64,000 bases of DNA. Origin: Alphaproteobacteria bacterium (lineage in GTDB: Bacteria > Pseudomonadota > Alphaproteobacteria > CAAGCB01 > CAG-977). The stretch's first letter is position 1. Each line of letters begins with the position of its first letter. The DNA lies in the NCBI GenBank assembly GCA_024407875.1, contig JAKSVT010000003.1:40373-104372 (forward strand), read 5' to 3'. The notes below the pieces were generated by a model. It was not told where the DNA came from. It saw only the letters and a program-made list of their open reading frames with translations, and did not search any database. Both the position numbers and the translations under genes were made by a program. Positions 17,345 to 27,122 of this stretch are shown piece by piece.

Positions 17345-19222
17345 ATGATTTTACGCCTTATTTCTTTTTTAGTTTTTACAATGTTTTCTAGTTTTGCTTA
17401 TGGCAAAATGCCTGAGAATGCAATTAAGTGTTTGGGTGATTGGGAATGTCCTAATGGATGGTTCTGCTATCATGAAGATGAAGACTATTATTGTAAGCAA
17501 TTATGTTTAGAACCAAAAACAAAAAGCGGTGAAATTTGTGAAGGTATTACTCCTGCATGTTTTGAATCTCAAACAGGTCATGATTCATATTGTGGATGTG
17601 TAGATGATTCATGCCCAAGTGGAATGATTTGTAAAGGTACAAAATGTGTTCCTTGTCCGAAAGGTTATGTAGACTACGATAATTCTTCTTGCAATTGTCC
17701 TCCAGGAAGAGCAGCAAATGGTAAAGGAAGTTGTGGTATTTGTGGTCCGCATCAAAATTGTCATTGCCCAGATAAAAAAGTTACAAATGGTGAGGGTAAT
17801 TGCGTTACATGTGTTTCCGGAGATGATTGTGGGGATTACGGATTTAAATGTATTAATCCTGGAAAATTTGATTCATCATGTGGAAGACTTGTTTGTGAGG
17901 AAGGTGAATACATTAAGGGAAATGAATGTGTAAATTGTCCTGAAGGATGTGGAGCTTGTGAAAATGAAAAAGTATGTACAAAAGGTGCTCCAGGATATTT
18001 TATAATTGATGGCAAGCCTTATAATTGTCCAGTTGGATTAGGAGAAGGCTGTGCTGAGTGTTCAGGATTTGCTGCAAAAGTTTGTGATAAATGCAAAATT
18101 GGTTTTGAAAAAAATGAAAATAACTATTGTGTTAGAATTCAATGTCCAGATGATTCATTTTTAGTTGGTGATTCTTGTGTAAAGTGCAGTGATTTGGTTC
18201 CTAATTGCCATTTTTGTGATAGTGAAACACAATGTAAAGTATGTAATTTACCAGGCTACCAATTAAGTGTTGATAAGCAATGTGTTTGCCATGATGGTTA
18301 TCATTTAGCTCAAGATGGCGTTTCTTGTGAAATAGATAAATGTGATTTCGGTAAATTCCATAATGGTAATGGATGCGCTAATTGTATTGAAGGATGTAAT
18401 GTTTGTCAGGATCAATTCCAGTGTATGTTATGCGATGAATATAACGGATATCAATTGGTAAATAATATTTGTCAGAAGGTATTTTGCCCAGTAGGTACAT
18501 ACAGAAGTGGTATTGATTGTCCTTCTTGTTCGTCAGCAATGCCAAATTGTACAGAGTGTTCAGAAAATGGCAAAATATGCAATAGTTGTATGATTGGATT
18601 TAAATTAAAAGAAGATAATTCTGGCTGCGAACCTATTGTATGTAAAGATAATGAATATTTGCTAGGAAATGATTGTTTGTCTTGTTCTGAAAAATATTCG
18701 TTCTGTTCAAGATGTAATCAATTTGAATGTTTAGAATGTGATAAGTTTTACATTAATAAAATAGATCATTGTGAATTACAAACATGTCTACCAAAACATT
18801 ATTTAAGTGAAGAAACTTTGGGATGTGAACTATGTCCAGTAGGAACAAATCCTTCGGCAGATTTACGTTCTTGTGAACCAATCGTATGTCCAGATGGTCA
18901 GTATTTGTTTGAAGATTCTTGTGTCGATTGCCATGAATCTTGTGCAACATGTTCAAGTAGTGCAGATTGTGATACATGTAAACCTGGTTTAGGTCGTTAT
19001 GAAGATAGCGATTATTGTGAAGTATGCAAATTAGGATATTACTTAGAAGATGAGGTTTGCTATACTTGTGATACATCTATTCCAGGTTGTGAAGAATGTT
19101 CAAGTGATGGTAAAGTTTGTATGGATTGTGGCAAGTATAAAATAAGCGTTTTAAATAAATGCATTATTGATGATAAACCAAAAAAATCTAAAGCAAAACA
19201 GAAGAAAGAGGATAATAAATGA
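17345..19222 (+). CDS. secreted cysteine-rich repeat protein, furin-like/EGF-like
   Basis: A 625-residue exported protein with a signal peptide (MILRLISFLVFTMFSSFAYG) and 90 cysteines, spread along the chain as CxxC pairs. Repeats of about 50 residues recur, with forms such as CPxGxYxxGxxCxxC, PNCTECSENGKICNSC and CEPIVCPDGQYLFEDSCVDC, recalling growth-factor-receptor or furin-like cysteine-rich domains and the surface proteins of gut protists. The C-terminus is a short Lys-rich tail with no anchor. Its stop overlaps the start of the DUF4139 gene (ATGA at 19219-19222), so the two are translationally coupled. An envelope or surface role is inferred; no ligand is known. Confidence 0.78.
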   Translation: MILRLISFLVFTMFSSFAYGKMPENAIKCLGDWECPNGWFCYHEDEDYYCKQLCLEPKTKSGEICEGITPACFESQTGHDSYCGCVDDSCPSGMICKGTKCVPCPKGYVDYDNSSCNCPPGRAANGKGSCGICGPHQNCHCPDKKVTNGEGNCVTCVSGDDCGDYGFKCINPGKFDSSCGRLVCEEGEYIKGNECVNCPEGCGACENEKVCTKGAPGYFIIDGKPYNCPVGLGEGCAECSGFAAKVCDKCKIGFEKNENNYCVRIQCPDDSFLVGDSCVKCSDLVPNCHFCDSETQCKVCNLPGYQLSVDKQCVCHDGYHLAQDGVSCEIDKCDFGKFHNGNGCANCIEGCNVCQDQFQCMLCDEYNGYQLVNNICQKVFCPVGTYRSGIDCPSCSSAMPNCTECSENGKICNSCMIGFKLKEDNSGCEPIVCKDNEYLLGNDCLSCSEKYSFCSRCNQFECLECDKFYINKIDHCELQTCLPKHYLSEETLGCELCPVGTNPSADLRSCEPIVCPDGQYLFEDSCVDCHESCATCSSSADCDTCKPGLGRYEDSDYCEVCKLGYYLEDEVCYTCDTSIPGCEECSSDGKVCMDCGKYKISVLNKCIIDDKPKKSKAKQKKEDNK

Positions 19223-20862
19223 AATTAAGTAAATCATTATTAGTAGCATCAGGATTGTTAATATCTGTAAATGCTAATGCAAATGTTAATAATGTTGTTT
19301 CTAAAATTGATAGTGTAATTGTTTATACAGATCAAGCAGATGTTTCTAGAATAGCCTTTGTTGATTTGCCTGTTGGTAAATCTGTTATTGTCTTTAAACA
19401 AATGCCTTATTCTATGATTAAAGATTCTGTTCGTATATCAGGAATTGGTAATTCTGCCTTTGATATTGGTTCTGTTGAAATTAAAGAAGTTTTTTTGACA
19501 GATGAACAACGTGCTAAAAATGATGAATTACAAAATAAGTTGATGGCATTAAAAGATAAAAAGTCATTAATTCAATCACAAATTGAAGCAACGAATGCTT
19601 CTATGAATTTTATTAAAAATATTCAACTCGGAAAGAATGATTTAAGTTTAAATCAAAATAGTTGGCAAGCTGCTTGGCAAAATGTAAAAAATGGAATGAA
19701 TACATTAGGCAAAGAAAATGTAAACTTAAATATCCAATTAAGAAAAATTGATGATGAAATCAAGACTTTAGAAAAGCAAATCAACTCTTCAAATGCCAAT
19801 AATAAAAGAACGTTTGATATTAATGTAAATGTTGAAACTAAAGCATTAACTAAAGCTAATATTAATTTAAAATATCGTGTTCGCGGAGTTTTTTGGCATC
19901 CTGAATATGAAGCTAAATTAGATAGTGCTACTCAAAGTGTTCAAATTGAACAATATGGTGTTATTTCTCAAAAATCAGGCGAAGATTGGAAAAATGTAAG
20001 TTTAGAGTTATCAACAGGAAGACCTACACAAACAACACGTCCTCCAGAATTGTATCCATCATATGTTGATGTTCAAGACCAAGTAGATATGGCAGATAAT
20101 TCAGTTCAAATGCCTTTGCGTAAAAAAATGATGGTAAAAACAAGAGCTTTAAATTCTGTTGCCATGAATGAAGAAATGGATATGGTTGCAGCTGCGCCAG
20201 CACCAATGTTATATGCTGCTAATACAGTCAAAGCTACTGAAGAGAGTAATGATTATACACAAAGCTTTAAAATTCCAGGATTGAATAATGTTCAAGCAGA
20301 TGGAAGTGAAAAGAAATTAAATATTAATGCTATTAAAACAAGTGCTGAATTATCTATTGAAACTGTTCCATCTTTAGATTCTGCAGCTTATGTTTTAGCT
20401 GAGTTAACATTTAATGGTAATACAAATAATTTACCAGGTAAGATGTCTTTATATAGAGATGGCGCATATATTGGTAATACATATGTAAATATGATGTTGC
20501 CAGGTGAAAAAACAAAAGTTTATTTTGGCCAAGATGATAGTATTAAAGTTCAATACAAAGTTTTGGGCGAGAAGAAGCATGATGCAGGTATGATTGCAAA
20601 ATTAAACCAAAATGAAAGCTCTGCACAAACAAAGGTTCAAAATATGCATAAAAAACCAATTAAATTGGTTGTTTATGAAAGAATTCCTGTTTCTAAAAAT
20701 GATAGTGTTGAAGTTAAAGTTGTTAAAACAAAAACAACTCCTGATTACATAAGTGAACAAGGTGTAATTAAATGGGAATACACTTTACAACCTAATGAAG
20801 CTAAGACATATGATTTTGATTACATAATTTCTTGGCCAAAGGATAAAATGTTAATTAAATAA
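19219..20862 (+). CDS. DUF4139 (with N-terminal DUF4140) exported protein
   Basis: A 547-residue protein with a signal peptide (MKLSKSLLVASGLLISVNANA). The N-terminal DUF4140-type domain opens with DSVIVYTDQADVSRIA, a coiled coil follows (about 95-190), and the DUF4139 domain begins near KANINLKYRVRGVFWHPEYE and contains SGEDWKNVSLELSTG. The family is linked by name to mucoidy inhibitor A, but its biochemical role is unclear. It is coupled through a 4-base overlap to the cysteine-rich protein, suggesting that the two are made in fixed ratio. The alanine-rich loop around 325-345 is low complexity. A terminator follows. Confidence 0.85.
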   Translation: MKLSKSLLVASGLLISVNANANVNNVVSKIDSVIVYTDQADVSRIAFVDLPVGKSVIVFKQMPYSMIKDSVRISGIGNSAFDIGSVEIKEVFLTDEQRAKNDELQNKLMALKDKKSLIQSQIEATNASMNFIKNIQLGKNDLSLNQNSWQAAWQNVKNGMNTLGKENVNLNIQLRKIDDEIKTLEKQINSSNANNKRTFDINVNVETKALTKANINLKYRVRGVFWHPEYEAKLDSATQSVQIEQYGVISQKSGEDWKNVSLELSTGRPTQTTRPPELYPSYVDVQDQVDMADNSVQMPLRKKMMVKTRALNSVAMNEEMDMVAAAPAPMLYAANTVKATEESNDYTQSFKIPGLNNVQADGSEKKLNINAIKTSAELSIETVPSLDSAAYVLAELTFNGNTNNLPGKMSLYRDGAYIGNTYVNMMLPGEKTKVYFGQDDSIKVQYKVLGEKKHDAGMIAKLNQNESSAQTKVQNMHKKPIKLVVYERIPVSKNDSVEVKVVKTKTTPDYISEQGVIKWEYTLQPNEAKTYDFDYIISWPKDKMLIK

Positions 20863-20885
20863 TTTTTAAAAATTATGAGAAAATG

Positions 20886-20919
20886 CACACTTTTCAATAT
20901 GTTTGAAAAGTGTGTTTTT
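20886..20919 (+). terminator. Rho-independent terminator after the DUF4139 gene
   Basis: CACACTTTTCAA (20886-20897) pairs with TTGAAAAGTGTG (20903-20914), followed by five T residues. Confidence 0.85.
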
Positions 20920-21027
20920 CTTTTAATGAAAATTGATAATAGTTTTGTTAAATTTTTGTTTTGTTTATAGGGGTTTTGTTGTATATTCAACGCAAAATTA
21001 ATTGTCTTTTATAAGGAGTTTAATAAA

Positions 21028-22572
21028 GTGAGTGAACAAAATAAACGTCCACATCCTGTAATGCTTTGTATTTTGGATGGTTGGGGAAATCGTGAAAGTA
21101 AAGAAAATAATGCTATTGAAATTGGAAATACTCCAGTTTGGCATGATTTGGTAAAAAATAATCCTCATACATTAATTGCTACATCAGGATTAGATGTAGG
21201 ATTGCCAGATGGACAAATGGGTAATTCAGAAGTTGGTCATACAAATATCGGTGCTGGTCGTGTTGTTATGCAAGACTTGCCAAAGATTGATCAAGCAAGT
21301 AAAGATGGTTCTTTAGCTAAAAGACCTGCTGTTGTTGAATTGATTGAAAATTTAAAGAAAACAAATGGTACTTGCCATTTAATGGGATTGATGAGCCCAG
21401 GTGGTGTTCATTCTCATATGAACCATATTGTTGCTTTAGCTGAAATTTTAGATAAAGCTGGTGTTAAGGTTGCTGTTCATGCATTTTTAGATGGTCGTGA
21501 TACTCCTCCAGATTCAGCAAAAGATTATGTTGCTGATTTTGAAAATAGAACAGAAGCATTCAAGAATGTTAAAGTTGCAACAGTTTCTGGTCGTTATTAT
21601 GCAATGGATCGTGATAACCGTTGGGAACGTGTAACACTCGCATTTGAAGCTTTAATGAATGGAAAAGGCAAAACAGCAAATACTGCTGCAGAAGCAATTA
21701 AAGCATCTTATGATGAAAAAGTTTTTGATGAATTCGTAATCCCATGTGTCGTTGGTGATTATGATGGTATGAAAGATGGCGATGCTATTTTGTTTGCTAA
21801 TTTCCGCGCTGATCGTGCTCGCGAAATTATGTATATTTTAGCTGATAAAGAATTCACAAAATGTGAACGCTCAAAAACAGTTAAGTTCTGTGCAGTTGTT
21901 GGAATGACACAATATTCTGCAGATCATGATAGATTTGTAAAAGCTATTTATCCACCAGAACAATTAGTAAATATTTTCGGCGAAGTTGTATCTAAAGCTG
22001 GATTAAAACAATTACGTATTGCAGAAACAGAAAAATATGCTCACGTAACATTCTTCTTCAATGGTGGTGAAGAAAAATTGTTCCCAGGTGAAGATCGTAT
22101 TTTAATACCTTCTCCAAAGGTAGCAACATATGATTTACAACCAGAAATGAGTGCATATGAAGTATGTGATGCTTTAGTAAAAGCTATTAAAGATGAAAAA
22201 TTTGACACAATCATTGTAAACTTTGCTAATGGCGATATGGTAGGTCATACAGGCGTTTTAGAAGCAGCTGTTAAAGCAACAGAAGCTGTTGATAAATGCT
22301 TAGGAAAATTGACAAAAGCTATTGAAGAAGTTGGTGGTGTAATGTTGGTAACAGCAGATCACGGAAACTGTGAAATGATGAAAGATGAAAAAACAGGTGC
22401 TCCATACACAGCACATACAACTTTCAAAGTTCCTGCTGTTTTATTTAATGCTGACAAAGAATTGAAATTGCGTGACGGTGGTCGCTTAGCTGATTTAGCT
22501 CCTACATTGTTAGAACTATTAGGCTTAAAACAACCTGCTGAAATGACAGGAAAATCCTTGTTGGTAAAATAA
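21028..22572 (+). CDS. gpmI: 2,3-bisphosphoglycerate-independent phosphoglycerate mutase
   Basis: Interconverts 3- and 2-phosphoglycerate in glycolysis and gluconeogenesis. The 514 residues match the iPGM family. The first metal-site motif LDGWG (D17) and the phosphoserine nucleophile S67 in MGNSEVGHTNIGAGR are present, with the later metal-binding VTADHGNCE near the C-terminus. The start is GTG at 21028 with AAGGAG 9 bases upstream. It overlaps envC by one base (TAATG), starting the operon gpmI-envC-ctpA-deacetylase-rppH that is widespread in Proteobacteria. The enzyme needs Mn2+ and not the bisphosphate cofactor. Confidence 0.97.
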   Translation: MSEQNKRPHPVMLCILDGWGNRESKENNAIEIGNTPVWHDLVKNNPHTLIATSGLDVGLPDGQMGNSEVGHTNIGAGRVVMQDLPKIDQASKDGSLAKRPAVVELIENLKKTNGTCHLMGLMSPGGVHSHMNHIVALAEILDKAGVKVAVHAFLDGRDTPPDSAKDYVADFENRTEAFKNVKVATVSGRYYAMDRDNRWERVTLAFEALMNGKGKTANTAAEAIKASYDEKVFDEFVIPCVVGDYDGMKDGDAILFANFRADRAREIMYILADKEFTKCERSKTVKFCAVVGMTQYSADHDRFVKAIYPPEQLVNIFGEVVSKAGLKQLRIAETEKYAHVTFFFNGGEEKLFPGEDRILIPSPKVATYDLQPEMSAYEVCDALVKAIKDEKFDTIIVNFANGDMVGHTGVLEAAVKATEAVDKCLGKLTKAIEEVGGVMLVTADHGNCEMMKDEKTGAPYTAHTTFKVPAVLFNADKELKLRDGGRLADLAPTLLELLGLKQPAEMTGKSLLVK

Positions 22573-23855
22573 TGAATAAACAACAGCGTTTTAAAATTTA
22601 TAATGTTATGGCCACATTCCTGATTTTTTCAGGAATGTTGGTCGTTACAAATAATGCTGTTTCAAAACCTATTATTTTAACAAATTCTAGTAGTAAAAAT
22701 ACTACAGCATCTAAGAAAACTGCTAAAAAATCTTCAAAAGAAACAAAGAAAAAAGATACATCAGTTAACAATGCAAAAGTTGGCCAAACTAAAAAAGAAT
22801 TATCTCAAATTAATTCTAAAATTCAGGCTGAAAAAGATAAGCAAACACAATTAGATAAAAAAGTTGAATTAACAAAAAAAGAAATTCTTGAAGTTCAGCG
22901 TAAAATGGTTGTTGCTGCAGGGTCTATTCAAGAGCAAGAAGAAAGTTTAGGTAGACTAGAACAAAAAATGCATGAATTCGAAACAGGCTTAGCTCAAATG
23001 AAACAATGTCTAAGTGTTAGAAAAAAACAACGTATTTACGTTTTAGCTGCTTTGCAAAATTTAGCATGGAAACCGACAGAAGCTTTGTTTATTCAACCTT
23101 TGCCAGCAGAATATACTTTAAGAAGTGCTCTTTTGTTAAGAGAAGTTGTTCCAAGGCTTGAATATACAACAGATGAGTTAAATGAAGATATTGCAAAAGT
23201 TTCTAGTTTAACTGGGGCTATTAAAGCTCAATACGCGCAAATTAAAACATATGCTAAGCGTTTGGAAGAAAAACGTAAAAATATGGATGGTTTGTTGCTT
23301 CAAAAAACGAAATTACAAAATATGTTTGCTCAAGAAAGTAAGCAGGCAAAATTACGTGCAGAAAATTTGGCTAAACAAGCAAGCGATTTGAAAGATTTGG
23401 TTGCAAAGTTAGAACAAGAAAGTATGAAACGTAAGAAAGAAAAGAAAAAAGTTAAAACTGAAGAAACTGGTGCATTTATGGCATCTAAAGGAAAAATTCC
23501 ATATCCTGTAAAAGGTACAATTGTTAAAAATTATGGAGATGCTACTGACACAGGGCCTTCAAAGGGAATTGTTATTCAAACCCGTGGTAATGCACAAGTT
23601 ATTTCACCATTTGATGGAACAGTTTTGTTTGCTGGACCATTTAGAGGTTATGGTCAACTCATGATTATTGAACATGATGGTGGATATCATACTTTGTTAG
23701 CTGGTATGGGAAGACTTGATGCTGTTGTTGGCTCATCATTAATGGCAGGAGAACCTGTGGGTATAATGAGTGATGAATTATCTCCTACATTGTACATTGA
23801 ATTAAGACATGGTGGTCAACCTATTAATCCATCAAGTTATATGAAAAATAAATAG
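22572..23855 (+). CDS. envC: EnvC-type murein hydrolase activator with degenerate LytM domain
   Basis: A periplasmic activator of cell-separation amidases. An N-terminal hydrophobic segment (MATFLIFSGMLVVTNNAVS, preceded by basic residues) is followed by a Lys/Ser/Thr linker, long coiled coils (about 65-290) and a C-terminal LytM/M23-like domain (about 310-427). The zinc-binding residues of active M23 enzymes are missing: the usual HxH motif is replaced by TLYIELRHGG and the first His/Asp motif is not seen. This fits EnvC, which activates amidases and does not cut murein itself. It overlaps gpmI by one base. Confidence 0.88.
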   Translation: MNKQQRFKIYNVMATFLIFSGMLVVTNNAVSKPIILTNSSSKNTTASKKTAKKSSKETKKKDTSVNNAKVGQTKKELSQINSKIQAEKDKQTQLDKKVELTKKEILEVQRKMVVAAGSIQEQEESLGRLEQKMHEFETGLAQMKQCLSVRKKQRIYVLAALQNLAWKPTEALFIQPLPAEYTLRSALLLREVVPRLEYTTDELNEDIAKVSSLTGAIKAQYAQIKTYAKRLEEKRKNMDGLLLQKTKLQNMFAQESKQAKLRAENLAKQASDLKDLVAKLEQESMKRKKEKKKVKTEETGAFMASKGKIPYPVKGTIVKNYGDATDTGPSKGIVIQTRGNAQVISPFDGTVLFAGPFRGYGQLMIIEHDGGYHTLLAGMGRLDAVVGSSLMAGEPVGIMSDELSPTLYIELRHGGQPINPSSYMKNK

Positions 23856-23946
23856 TTTTTAAAAATTATATTAAATCGTTGAAAAATTGGGAAGATTGAT
23901 TTAAAAATATCTAAATATGTTTTTTTAAACAAATATGAGGAATGAA

Positions 23947-25338
23947 ATGATAAAACGTTTTGGTTTAATTTCTTTATTAATGTCAGCATTGTTGACAACA
24001 CAAAGCTTTGCTGCTGAAGAAAAGAAAGAAGAAAAAAAGCCAGTAGATGTATATAAATACTTGGCTGTTTTTGGAGAAACTTTAAATCGTGCTAAGACGG
24101 ATTATGTAGAAGAAGTTGGTGAAGATAAATTAATTGAAAATGCAATTAATGGAATGTTGTCTTCATTAGATCCTCATTCATCATATTTAGATGCTAAATC
24201 ATTTCAAGAAATGCAAGAACAGACCAAAGGCGAATTTGGTGGTTTAGGCATTGAAGTTACAATGGATAGTGGATGGGTTAAAGTTGTATCTCCTATTGAT
24301 GATACTCCAGCATTTAAAGCGGGTATTCAAGCAGGTGATTATATTACTCATATTGAAGGACAAGCTGTTTTAGGGTTAACTTTAACTCAAGCTGTTGAAA
24401 AGATGAGAGGTCCAGTTAAAACAAAAGTTAAATTGACAATTCGTCGTAAAAATGCTGATCCGTTTGATGTTGTAATTACAAGAGATAATATTAAAATTAA
24501 ATCTGTAAAAGGAAATGAAGATTTTAATAAAGCAAATCCTGAAGCAAAATACAAAAATATCGGGTATTTACGTATTTCTCAATTTATGGAAACAACAACA
24601 GATGATCTCAAAAAATTGATTAATGAAATCAAAGAGACAAAAAAGAAAAATAACGAAGAAATTTTAGGATACATTATTGATTTACGTAATAATCCAGGTG
24701 GATTGTTAGATCAAGCAATTAAAGTATCTGATTTATTCTTAGATAAGGGTGAAATTGTATCCACAAGACCAAGAGATAAATCACAAATTCAATCATTTAG
24801 TGCAGAAATGTTTGAACCTGGAGATATTATTGAAGGCTTGCCATTAGTTGTATTGATTAATGAAGGATCAGCTTCAGCATCTGAAATTGTATCCGGTGCT
24901 TTACAAGACCATAAACGTGCAATTGTTGCTGGTATGAAATCATTTGGTAAAGGTTCTGTACAATCAGTTATTCCTATTAATGGAATGGGAGCTATTCGTT
25001 TAACAACTGCAAGATATTACACACCATCTGGAAGATCAATTCAAGCAAAGGGGATTGAACCTGATATCGTAATTCCTATGGCAAAACTTGAAAATTTAAA
25101 TAATGGAATTGAAGAATTGTTCTCTGAAGCTGCTTTACCTAATGCTTTAGCAAAACAAGATGATTCAAAAGATAATAAAAAAGATGCTAAAAAGTCTAAG
25201 AAAGACAATAAATCTTTAGATAAAAATGATGATAATAAAAATGCTTCTGATGATAAACAAGAAAAGAAAATCGCAGATTATCAATTAGATAGAGCTTGTG
25301 ATATTGTTAGAGCAATGGGTATTTATCATAAAAAATAA
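23947..25338 (+). CDS. ctpA: S41-family carboxyl-terminal processing protease
   Basis: A periplasmic tail-specific protease. The signal peptide is MIKRFGLISLLMSALLTTQSFA. The start at 23947 has AGGA five bases upstream; an in-frame ATG four codons earlier lies on that site and is less likely. A PDZ domain covers about 80-170 (GGLGIEVTMDSGWVKVVSPI), then the S41 domain with the dyad S310 (in GSASASEIVSG) and K335 (in SFGKGSVQS), 25 residues apart as expected. A Lys/Asp/Asn-rich low-complexity linker (about 405-440) precedes the last helix. In this operon context it probably tunes murein hydrolases or envelope proteins. Confidence 0.95.
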   Translation: MIKRFGLISLLMSALLTTQSFAAEEKKEEKKPVDVYKYLAVFGETLNRAKTDYVEEVGEDKLIENAINGMLSSLDPHSSYLDAKSFQEMQEQTKGEFGGLGIEVTMDSGWVKVVSPIDDTPAFKAGIQAGDYITHIEGQAVLGLTLTQAVEKMRGPVKTKVKLTIRRKNADPFDVVITRDNIKIKSVKGNEDFNKANPEAKYKNIGYLRISQFMETTTDDLKKLINEIKETKKKNNEEILGYIIDLRNNPGGLLDQAIKVSDLFLDKGEIVSTRPRDKSQIQSFSAEMFEPGDIIEGLPLVVLINEGSASASEIVSGALQDHKRAIVAGMKSFGKGSVQSVIPINGMGAIRLTTARYYTPSGRSIQAKGIEPDIVIPMAKLENLNNGIEELFSEAALPNALAKQDDSKDNKKDAKKSKKDNKSLDKNDDNKNASDDKQEKKIADYQLDRACDIVRAMGIYHKK

Positions 25339-25357
25339 ATCTTTGTAGGAAAAAATA

Positions 25358-27106
25358 ATGATAAGTGACAATACAAGCTACGCTGCTGTTCAACAAAGAT
25401 ATTATCGTTTGAAAAATACGATGAATGTTTTAACGCTATTGACTATTTTATCTTTGGTCGGCGTTGGATTTGGTTTTGTTCATACATTTGTACCATTAGA
25501 TATTCCGGTTTTTGAATTTTTGTTAAATGAAGATGGAACGAGTGCTAGTTTAGTTACTCCACAACCTGCAAATGGAAAGAAAGAATTAGGTGATGCTACC
25601 AGCCATTCATTAGTAAATGAGATGGAAGCTCACAAAAAGGATTTAGAAAATACAGAAAAAAATTTAAAAGCTAAATTAGAAGAGGCTAATGCCCCTGCTA
25701 AAGCTGAAAATCCAGAAGTTGAAGCACTTGATCAAGCTAGAAAAGAAGCTGAGGAAGAAAATATTCAGGCTTTAGAAAATTGGGAAAAAGAAGTTAATGC
25801 TGAATTAGATAAAGCAGCTCCTAAAGAAGATAAAGCTGAAGAAGTTAAAGGCAAAGAAGATCCTGAAGCAAAAAAAGTAGATGCAAAGGATGAAAAATCT
25901 AATGAAGAAAAACCTAAGAAAGAAAAACCTAGTGATGAAGTAAAAAAAGAAGAAATAGGGAATAAAGTTTCTAGTGGTATTCCTGGAGTTTTTGCTGAAG
26001 AAGAACGTATTGAATTAGATTCTGGAATGAAATTGAGTGTAGATGCAAAACATCCTCTTCATTCTTCTGATCATTTAAGTAAAATGGCAAAAGAAAATGC
26101 AGAGAATATGAAGAATGTTAAAAGTTTAACATTGCATCAAAGACAAGGTGAAAGAAGAACAGGAAAAATGGATCCTTTACCATTTCCAGATCCTTTGCCT
26201 GAAGGAACAACAATTTTAGAAAATGTTGTTGATTATACACAAATTAAAGGTGAAGCTCCTGCACAAATAAATGAACAAATTGCTTTGCATGTTGATAGCC
26301 CATTACCTAATTTACAAGAAGTAACATCATATGGAAAATTGCCTAAGATAGATGCTACAGGTATGACACCATTTCAGGCTTATAGAGCACCTAAATTTCC
26401 TGGTTATGCGATAGATGCAGCTAAAGATAAATTACCAACAATTTCATTTTTGATATCAAATATTGGAAATGTTAAAGATTTAAGAAATAGTGCTATTTTT
26501 AAATTGCCTTCTTTTGTATCTTTATGTTTTTCACCATATGTTAATTTGCAAAATTTAAAACAATATGCTTCAGATGCAAGAAATCAGGGACATGAAATAT
26601 TTTTAAATTTGCCAATGCAAATGGGTGTGTTTAAAAACTATGATCCGGGTCAATATGGCTTAGTATCAGGATTATCGGAACAAGAAAATCGTCAAAGATT
26701 ACGTAGAATTCTTTCTATTGATGTTCCATACATTGGTGTTTGCTTAACAGGAAATCAGACATTCTCTTCAAGTAATGAAGAGCAAGCATCTATTTTAGCT
26801 GAAGAAATTACTGAACGTGGTTTAGCAATTGTTGCAGGTGTTCAAATTGGCGAAGAAAATGAAAATCAAATAATATTTGAACATACGATTATTCCTGATG
26901 TTTACATTACAAGCAATGTTTATAAATCAGCAATGCGAGCAAGATTTGAATATATTAAAAAGGTTGCTAGAGAAAAAGGTTCTGTTTTAGTACGTATTGA
27001 ACCTATTAAACGTGCTTTCGTTGAAATATTACAATTTATCAATGAAGAAACAGAAAAGGGCGAATTTGCATTTGTTCCAGCATCTGAATATATATCAAAA
27101 CAATAA
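25358..27106 (+). CDS. divergent polysaccharide deacetylase (YibQ-like) with long linker
   Basis: A 582-residue inner-membrane-anchored protein. One transmembrane helix (about 27-47) is followed by a charged Lys/Glu linker to about residue 205, then a C-terminal domain (about 360-582) matching the position and layout of the divergent polysaccharide deacetylase family (LPTISFLISNIGNV, FLNLPMQMG, PYIGVCLTGNQTFSS). The acidic ligands and MxxxxP motif typical of active members are not clear here, so activity may be lost. The linker is longer than usual. It sits at the standard position between ctpA and rppH. Confidence 0.8.
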   Translation: MISDNTSYAAVQQRYYRLKNTMNVLTLLTILSLVGVGFGFVHTFVPLDIPVFEFLLNEDGTSASLVTPQPANGKKELGDATSHSLVNEMEAHKKDLENTEKNLKAKLEEANAPAKAENPEVEALDQARKEAEEENIQALENWEKEVNAELDKAAPKEDKAEEVKGKEDPEAKKVDAKDEKSNEEKPKKEKPSDEVKKEEIGNKVSSGIPGVFAEEERIELDSGMKLSVDAKHPLHSSDHLSKMAKENAENMKNVKSLTLHQRQGERRTGKMDPLPFPDPLPEGTTILENVVDYTQIKGEAPAQINEQIALHVDSPLPNLQEVTSYGKLPKIDATGMTPFQAYRAPKFPGYAIDAAKDKLPTISFLISNIGNVKDLRNSAIFKLPSFVSLCFSPYVNLQNLKQYASDARNQGHEIFLNLPMQMGVFKNYDPGQYGLVSGLSEQENRQRLRRILSIDVPYIGVCLTGNQTFSSSNEEQASILAEEITERGLAIVAGVQIGEENENQIIFEHTIIPDVYITSNVYKSAMRARFEYIKKVAREKGSVLVRIEPIKRAFVEILQFINEETEKGEFAFVPASEYISKQ

Positions 27107-27122
27107 TTAATGGGTAATTCTA

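Noticed and set aside
23947..25338. The CtpA linker as a sign of frameshift
   Set aside because: The Lys/Asp/Asn-rich stretch is in frame and the conserved final helix continues after it.
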